From positions 1 to 56,349 of the forward strand of contig JAJXZR010000001.1 in the NCBI GenBank assembly GCA_021779915.1: 56,349 bases of DNA, read 5' to 3'. The position numbers were made by a program, and so were the translations under genes. This stretch comes from a bacterium (GTDB lineage Bacteria > Patescibacteriota > Minisyncoccia > CAIUEV01). Below are positions 52,142 to 56,349 of the stretch, piece by piece (position 1 is the first letter of the stretch; every line of letters starts with the position of its first letter). Below the pieces are notes generated by a model that was not told where the DNA came from, did not search any database, and saw nothing but the letters and a program-made list of their open reading frames with translations.

Positions 52142-53359
52142 ATGAACTCATCTTCGCCCGAAATCCTTCTAATCACCCGCCCGCTCACCCCCCCTTGGGA
52201 CGAGGCTAGCAAGAATTTGGCTTATACAATTGCAAAAAATATTACCGAATATAAATTTCATATTCTGGTAGGGAAGTATGATTCAACTCTTCCCAAACAC
52301 ATTACCCAACATTTGATTTATAAAGGGGCTGATTGGACGGGAATCCAAAAAACCCGTTTAATTTTGTCACTTCCTAAAATTTTAAAAAATAATCCCGGGA
52401 TAAGCATTGCCCATCTACTTTTCGCTCCAACTCCCCTTAACACTCGAGTGCTTGGGACTATTCTAAAAAGATTCGAAGTACAAATCATTCAAAATCTGGC
52501 TTGCCCCCCTCAAAACAAAAAAACCAATCTTAATTTTGCAGACAAAATCATTGTTTATTCCAAATATACCGCAGAGAGGATCAATCAAAAAAACGTCAAT
52601 ATAATTCCGCCTTTCATTGATTTTGAAAAATTTCCGGTTCTAAGTGAAAAGGCAAGAAGTGATTTAAGAAAGAAATGGAGAATTGGAGAGAATGACAAAA
52701 TAATACTTTTTCCGGGAGAATACAGCCGATTAAACGCACTGGGAACGCTTTGGAAAGGATACACAGGATTAATTTCCAATTTCCAATTTCCAACCTTGCC
52801 TACCGGCAGGCAGGTTTCCAAAAAATTTTCAAGTTCCAATGACAAAATTAATTTAAAGCTTTTTATGGCGTGTCGGATTAAGAATAAAAGAGATTTGGTA
52901 TTAGAAAAAAAGTTTAAAAAACTGGTTAATTTAAGTCAATTTAAAGATAATGTGTGGTTTCTGGGTAAAATTGAGAAACCGGAAGAAATGTATCAGATTG
53001 CCGACTTGACTGTCTTCCCAGTTAAAAAAATGGAAGGGAAGTTTGATTTTCCCTTTGTCTTGCTTGAATCCTTAGCTTGCGGAACACCCGTTTTAACCAG
53101 TGCTATTGGGGCGCTTTCTGAGATTTGGAGAGGAGAAAAAGAGTATGGAGAAAAATACGTTTTTGAAAAAGAGGAAGAATTCGTGAGAAAAGCTGGTGAA
53201 ATTTTAGAAGGAGAAAAGAAAAAGGATGATCTATCTAATTTTGTAAAAGAAAAATTTTCTAAGGATAAAATTCTAAGAAACTACAAGGAGATTTATGATT
53301 TAGGAAATATTTTTTATTCTAGTACGAAGAAAAATCTTAAATCTAACCTACCATTGTAG
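52142..53359 (+). CDS. GT-B glycosyltransferase (GT4-like) with in-frame repeat insertion
   Basis: It would transfer a sugar from a nucleotide donor to a lipid or glycan. The N-terminal half begins PEILLITRPLTPPWDEASKN, and DKIIVYSKYTAERINQKNVN is the domain link. The C-terminal GT1-like domain has IILFPGEYSRLNALGTLWKG, NVWFLGKIEKPEEMYQIADL and FPFVLLESLACGTPVLTSAIG. Between YTGLI and KINLKLFM an unusual segment reads SNFQFPTLPTGRQVSKKFSS; its DNA is the dispersed palindrome at 52794-52814 with flanking TTCCAA units. The frame is open from 52088 inside the MITE. I chose the ATG at 52142, before the first conserved strand. It overlaps the convergent downstream gene by 12 bases. Confidence 0.85.
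   Translation: MNSSSPEILLITRPLTPPWDEASKNLAYTIAKNITEYKFHILVGKYDSTLPKHITQHLIYKGADWTGIQKTRLILSLPKILKNNPGISIAHLLFAPTPLNTRVLGTILKRFEVQIIQNLACPPQNKKTNLNFADKIIVYSKYTAERINQKNVNIIPPFIDFEKFPVLSEKARSDLRKKWRIGENDKIILFPGEYSRLNALGTLWKGYTGLISNFQFPTLPTGRQVSKKFSSSNDKINLKLFMACRIKNKRDLVLEKKFKKLVNLSQFKDNVWFLGKIEKPEEMYQIADLTVFPVKKMEGKFDFPFVLLESLACGTPVLTSAIGALSEIWRGEKEYGEKYVFEKEEEFVRKAGEILEGEKKKDDLSNFVKEKFSKDKILRNYKEIYDLGNIFYSSTKKNLKSNLPL
52794..52814. repeat. Dispersed 20-bp palindrome inside a coding gene
   Basis: The sequence at 52794 (CCTTGCCTACCGGCAGGCAG, plus one G) is the exact reverse complement of the palindrome in MITE copy 3 (24070-24089) over 20 bases. It also matches 17 bases in MITE copy 4 (48564-48580). 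Here it keeps the reading frame and encodes LPTGRQ. Confidence 0.85.
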
Positions 53360-55621
53360 TAATTTTTTCCAAGCATTGTTTTTATAGCAATTTAAGATGT
53401 TCCTTCCATAATTCGGTTCTGTTTCTTTGCCTGGTCCATATCTATCCGCCAGCGACACAAGGTCGTTGTCGTTGCCGATCGGTTTTCCATTGCCATTTGT
53501 TCCTCTTTTTTTGAAATCAAGTAGGGCATAGGAAAGAGCAGCGGAAAGGTTGGGGTCTGAACGAAGCAATTCTCTTTTTTTAGTAAAATTTTCGCTCATT
53601 ATTATTTTTTTTAAATCCCCCTTTCCATCCCTCGCAACTTTATCAGAGAGCTCTTTAAAATGTTCTGGTGCATATTTTTCCATTTGTTTAAGAGCGTCCT
53701 TACTGTCATTCATACACATTTGACCGATTCCCGAACAGCCCGAACTACTCATCGCACCGGCGTCGAATTTTGATTCGTATTGAAAAAAACACATGGCAAA
53801 ATCAGTTGGAATATTTAAATCCTTTCCGTTTTCAGCAATTTCTTTGCGCACCCCTTCCAACATTCCTCTGATTTGTTCTCTCTCTTCCAGCGTGAGAATT
53901 CGATCAGTCGAAACACGATATTTTAAATCGGAAATATCATAATTATCAACAGCAGAAACACGTTCTGCCACCGTCGATCCGCTTGGGTTATTAGTTTCTT
54001 GGCTTGTTGTCTGGGTTACAGAAGAACTAGTTGGTTGAACATCCTCATTGATTTTATTCGTCGCTCCGATAGAAGTCGGGTCTTGCAAAGATTCCGGGGT
54101 TGGAGCGGAAGGGGCCTTAGGATTGTAAAGAGTTCCATTATTTGGTGCAGGCGGTTCAGGCAGAGTTGGCAATGTTGGAATGTTGGGAGCAAGATTTTCT
54201 GCTTCGCCATAAGCTTTCGTAACCTTGGAAGTAACTTCCGAGATAATCCCCGTTTCTTCACTACTTGAATTTTCTTTTTGAATAATTTGTTTAGCCATTT
54301 GGGCCATTTGGGAACTGAAAGCAAGGGTATCTTCAACTGTACCAGTTGCATCCTTTACAAGCCCCGTAGGCAAAATACCGGAGTTATAAGTCAAATCAGT
54401 CATTTCCCCCGTTGATTTTTGTTTCATTTCAACATCTTTTACGATTGTGCCAGCAAGTTCCTGTAAAGAATCGTCCGTATAACTTTTGTTTAGAACTGTG
54501 TCAGCAACGACCTGAGAGATTGATTCTGTAGCTTTTTGAGCCGTTTCCTGAGAAATATTGGGAGGAAAATTAAAAGTGATTGGATTATCCTTGTTTAAGG
54601 AATAATTATCTTTTTTAGCGTCGTAATTGAAATTGAAAGTAACGTAGGAAAGATCCGTTTTAATTTCATCGCTACTTAGAATGGGTTTGTTTTCAATATA
54701 GACCAAACCGTCTTTGGTGATTGTTTTAATAGCTTGATTTGGATTTTGGTAAATATTCTTTGGCCAAAGATTATTGAATTGAGAAGGTGTTTTTCCTTGC
54801 TCTCCCAAATAGACAGGGATTTCTGTGGTAGGAGAGTCAGAAACAAGCTCTGAAATTAATTGTTTGATATTTTTGGTAGTCTGGGAACTGTTAGAGCCTA
54901 TATAATTGTTTAGATTTACAAATTGAGAAACATTGATTGAACCGGAACCGAATGTATTTTTTGGTAAAACCGTATAAAGAATACTCTTTTTCTCGGAAGC
55001 TTGCTTGACTGCAGTAATAATTTGTTTTGCCGAGTCGTCAAGTGGTTGCCCTCCAAGGCCATGGAGAAAAAAGTATTTATTTTGAGGAATTTTATCTAAA
55101 ATTAGCGAGGAAAGATCCTCTAATCTTACAGGGTTATTTCTACCACCTATCCCATTCAAAAGTACTTCATTGGCATACTGAATTTGATCAGGATTTTGTT
55201 CTTCCGTTCTATTTTCTGCATTGCTAGAAATTATAGGCGGATTGCATTCAATTTTCCACCAAGATGTTTGATTATAGCCAAGTAGAGAATAAAGGGTGTG
55301 TATCAAAAGCCAAGCTAAAAGGCAAACAGAAAAGCCAATTAAACTGAATTTTAATCCTCTTTTTGCTATTTTTAAGTAGCCGGAGCGAAAAAAAGAGCTC
55401 AGATAAAACAATCCATAGACAATAATAAAAAACAAGGCTGTTGCAAACGAAACCGATAACAAAAAATAAAATGACTTTTCAAGGAGCATTATAAAATTGC
55501 AAAAATCACACCCCGTGCCGGTGCAATTAACCAACCCCGAGGGGTCTGAAGCACTGGAGAATAAAGGAAAAATAGAAAAAATAACCAATAAACTTATAAA
55601 TCCTTTTAATTTTCGCGCCAT
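53348..55621 (-). CDS. VirB2-like membrane protein with C-terminal lytic transglycosylase (SLT) domain
   Basis: Order of parts: signal peptide (1-24); LVNCTGTGCDFCNF with cysteines at 33, 38 and 41; membrane helices at about 50-75 and 88-112; a long Ser/Thr/Asn/Gln-rich stalk (about 120-560) with Pro-rich NIPTLPTLPEPPAPNNGTLY; and a C-terminal SLT-type domain. The SLT domain has FAMCFFQYESKFDAGAMSSS, GCSGIGQM and NLSAALSYALLDFKK. E616 would be the catalytic Glu that cuts glycan strands, and Y-G-P in SLADRYGPG fits the family end. The first 110 residues are paralogous to the protein at 13579-15897. It is followed upstream (minus strand) by a cytidylate-kinase-like gene. I infer a wall-cutting component of a surface or secretion machine. 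Confidence 0.82.
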   Translation of the reverse strand: MARKLKGFISLLVIFSIFPLFSSASDPSGLVNCTGTGCDFCNFIMLLEKSFYFLLSVSFATALFFIIVYGLFYLSSFFRSGYLKIAKRGLKFSLIGFSVCLLAWLLIHTLYSLLGYNQTSWWKIECNPPIISSNAENRTEEQNPDQIQYANEVLLNGIGGRNNPVRLEDLSSLILDKIPQNKYFFLHGLGGQPLDDSAKQIITAVKQASEKKSILYTVLPKNTFGSGSINVSQFVNLNNYIGSNSSQTTKNIKQLISELVSDSPTTEIPVYLGEQGKTPSQFNNLWPKNIYQNPNQAIKTITKDGLVYIENKPILSSDEIKTDLSYVTFNFNYDAKKDNYSLNKDNPITFNFPPNISQETAQKATESISQVVADTVLNKSYTDDSLQELAGTIVKDVEMKQKSTGEMTDLTYNSGILPTGLVKDATGTVEDTLAFSSQMAQMAKQIIQKENSSSEETGIISEVTSKVTKAYGEAENLAPNIPTLPTLPEPPAPNNGTLYNPKAPSAPTPESLQDPTSIGATNKINEDVQPTSSSVTQTTSQETNNPSGSTVAERVSAVDNYDISDLKYRVSTDRILTLEEREQIRGMLEGVRKEIAENGKDLNIPTDFAMCFFQYESKFDAGAMSSSGCSGIGQMCMNDSKDALKQMEKYAPEHFKELSDKVARDGKGDLKKIIMSENFTKKRELLRSDPNLSAALSYALLDFKKRGTNGNGKPIGNDNDLVSLADRYGPGKETEPNYGRNILNCYKNNAWKKLLQW

Positions 55622-55638
55622 TTTCTTTTTTATGAATT

Positions 55639-56211
55639 TTAGTTTTTATTTTCCAGATCTTTAATCATATCATTTGCCATTTTGATAATTTTTTCCGCTG
55701 TTTCTTCGGGGGACAAATTAGTGCTGTCGATAACAAGATCGTAGTTATTTTCGTTGGTAAAATCAACTCCATAATATTTTTCATAACGCATCTTGTCGGT
55801 TTCCACTCTTTCCTGAAGCTTCTTTGCAAGTTCCTCTATTGAATCGGCCTTTTCCTCGTTTTTTCTTTCCTCCTTAGCAAGATCTTTAAAAATTCTTTTA
55901 GACGCCTCGCCTAGATCAACAGAAATATAAACTTTCAAGGCATCAGGAATAAAATAAAAAGCAGTTCGGCTTTCAATCACAAAATTGTCGCTATTCCTGC
56001 CTAAATCAGTGACATACTGATCGATCTCCTCGTCAATTGTCGAGTCCGTTTCAGCTTGTTTCATCAACTCAAGAATAGTAACACCCTTATTTTCAGCCAT
56101 TTTTCTGAGGATTCCCCCCATATAATAACGTTCATAACCCATTTTTTCACACACTATTTTTGCCACTGTACTTTTACCCGATCCAGGAAGACCGGAGATA
56201 GAAATGATCAT
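55639..56211 (-). CDS. AAA-type nucleotide kinase, cytidylate kinase-like
   Basis: The P-loop IISISGLPGSGKSTVAKIVC opens the protein, followed by MGYERYYMGGILRKMAENKG, as in archaeal-type cytidylate kinases. The FVIESRTAFYFIPDALKVYI segment with SVDLGEASKRIF and RYEKYYGVDFTNENNYDLVI also match that type. It would phosphorylate CMP or dCMP to the diphosphate. The length of 190 is normal. It precedes the SLT-domain gene on the minus strand by 17 bases. A broader adenylate-kinase-like function cannot be excluded. Confidence 0.82.
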   Translation of the reverse strand: MIISISGLPGSGKSTVAKIVCEKMGYERYYMGGILRKMAENKGVTILELMKQAETDSTIDEEIDQYVTDLGRNSDNFVIESRTAFYFIPDALKVYISVDLGEASKRIFKDLAKEERKNEEKADSIEELAKKLQERVETDKMRYEKYYGVDFTNENNYDLVIDSTNLSPEETAEKIIKMANDMIKDLENKN

Positions 56212-56290
56212 AAATTAATTTTTAATTTTCGGTACTGGTGTAGAAATCTTGACTTGTAACCAGCAGTTTGATTAGTGTTTTAGATATAAT

Positions 56291-56348
56291 TCAGGTATAT
56301 TGTTTTTTAGAAAAAAAAGGTAACCCTTTTAATTAATAATATACCTGA
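56291..56348. repeat. Inverted repeat at the right edge
   Basis: TCAGGTATATT (56291-56301) and AATATACCTGA (56338-56348) are exact complements around 36 bases that hold GGTAACC. The window ends one base later, so the structure may be the end of a larger element. It lies about 80 bases upstream of the cytidylate-kinase-like gene. Confidence 0.6.
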
Positions 56349-56349
56349 T

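Overview
The window looks like a chromosomal piece of a small, host-dependent bacterium of the Candidate Phyla Radiation (Patescibacteria), probably a Parcubacteria/Moranbacteria-like lineage. The phylum-level guess rests on several observations. The DNA is AT-rich and tightly packed. Most starts sit behind A/T-rich leaders with no clear Shine-Dalgarno site. The ribosomal block L18-S5-L15 has no L30 gene between S5 and L15, as is known for CPR bacteria. The sugar pathway genes are scattered. Large secreted proteins carry a VirB2-like N-terminus, and several hypothetical proteins have a CPR flavour. Standard code 11 fits: TGA is used as a stop, for example at xseA.

Layout. 1-8 kb (minus strand): RNase HII, a PriA homologue with all helicase motifs eroded, MreC, a 960-residue secreted Cys-rich protein and a two-repeat cytoplasmic protein. 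8-13.5 kb: endonuclease IV, phosphoglycerate mutase, then on the plus strand ferredoxin, GAPDH and MreB. 13.5-19 kb: a VirB2-like protein with a predicted L,D-transpeptidase-like end, pyruvoyl-dependent arginine decarboxylase, MutM and a GT-C-like membrane protein. 19-24 kb: small membrane, zinc-ribbon and orphan genes, then exonuclease VII (HRDC-fused large subunit plus small subunit) and Pth. 24-33 kb (plus strand): L18-S5-L15-MiaB, CorA, L31, parvulin, a methyltransferase and FtsK. 33-38.6 kb (minus strand): YraN, ComM, pyruvate kinase, a hypothetical protein and an AI-2E-type permease. 38.8-48.4 kb: SecG, a clamp-loader delta-prime, a PMT-like glycosyltransferase, a sugar-phosphate isomerase, tRNA-His, DedA, S20, a phosphoesterase and primase. 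48.7-56.2 kb: MurC, a flippase, a glycosyltransferase, a second VirB2-like protein ending in a lytic transglycosylase domain, and a cytidylate-kinase-like protein.

How it fits together. Much of the content concerns the envelope: MreB, MreC, MurC, a flippase, three membrane or cytoplasmic glycosyltransferases, and two paralogous secreted membrane proteins. The two paralogues share a signal peptide, a Cys-x4-Cys-x2-Cys motif and two membrane helices, but end in different predicted peptidoglycan-acting domains. One lies directly after mreB. The giant Cys-rich protein lies directly before mreC. I consider this the best candidate for a little-described system, possibly wall-remodelling parts of a pilus or type IV-like secretion machine. 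The secretion core itself is not in this window.

The second notable theme is intergenic repeats. I see five MITE-like elements with TGTCATCC...GGATGACA ends, four elements with a TGTCGC core, three very long fold-back hairpins with a conserved loop and partly covarying arms, several hairpins built of short AGTTTA/AGTTCA units, and a 20-bp palindrome. The palindrome is found inside the MITEs and also in frame inside a glycosyltransferase gene. There is no CRISPR array, prophage or transposase gene.
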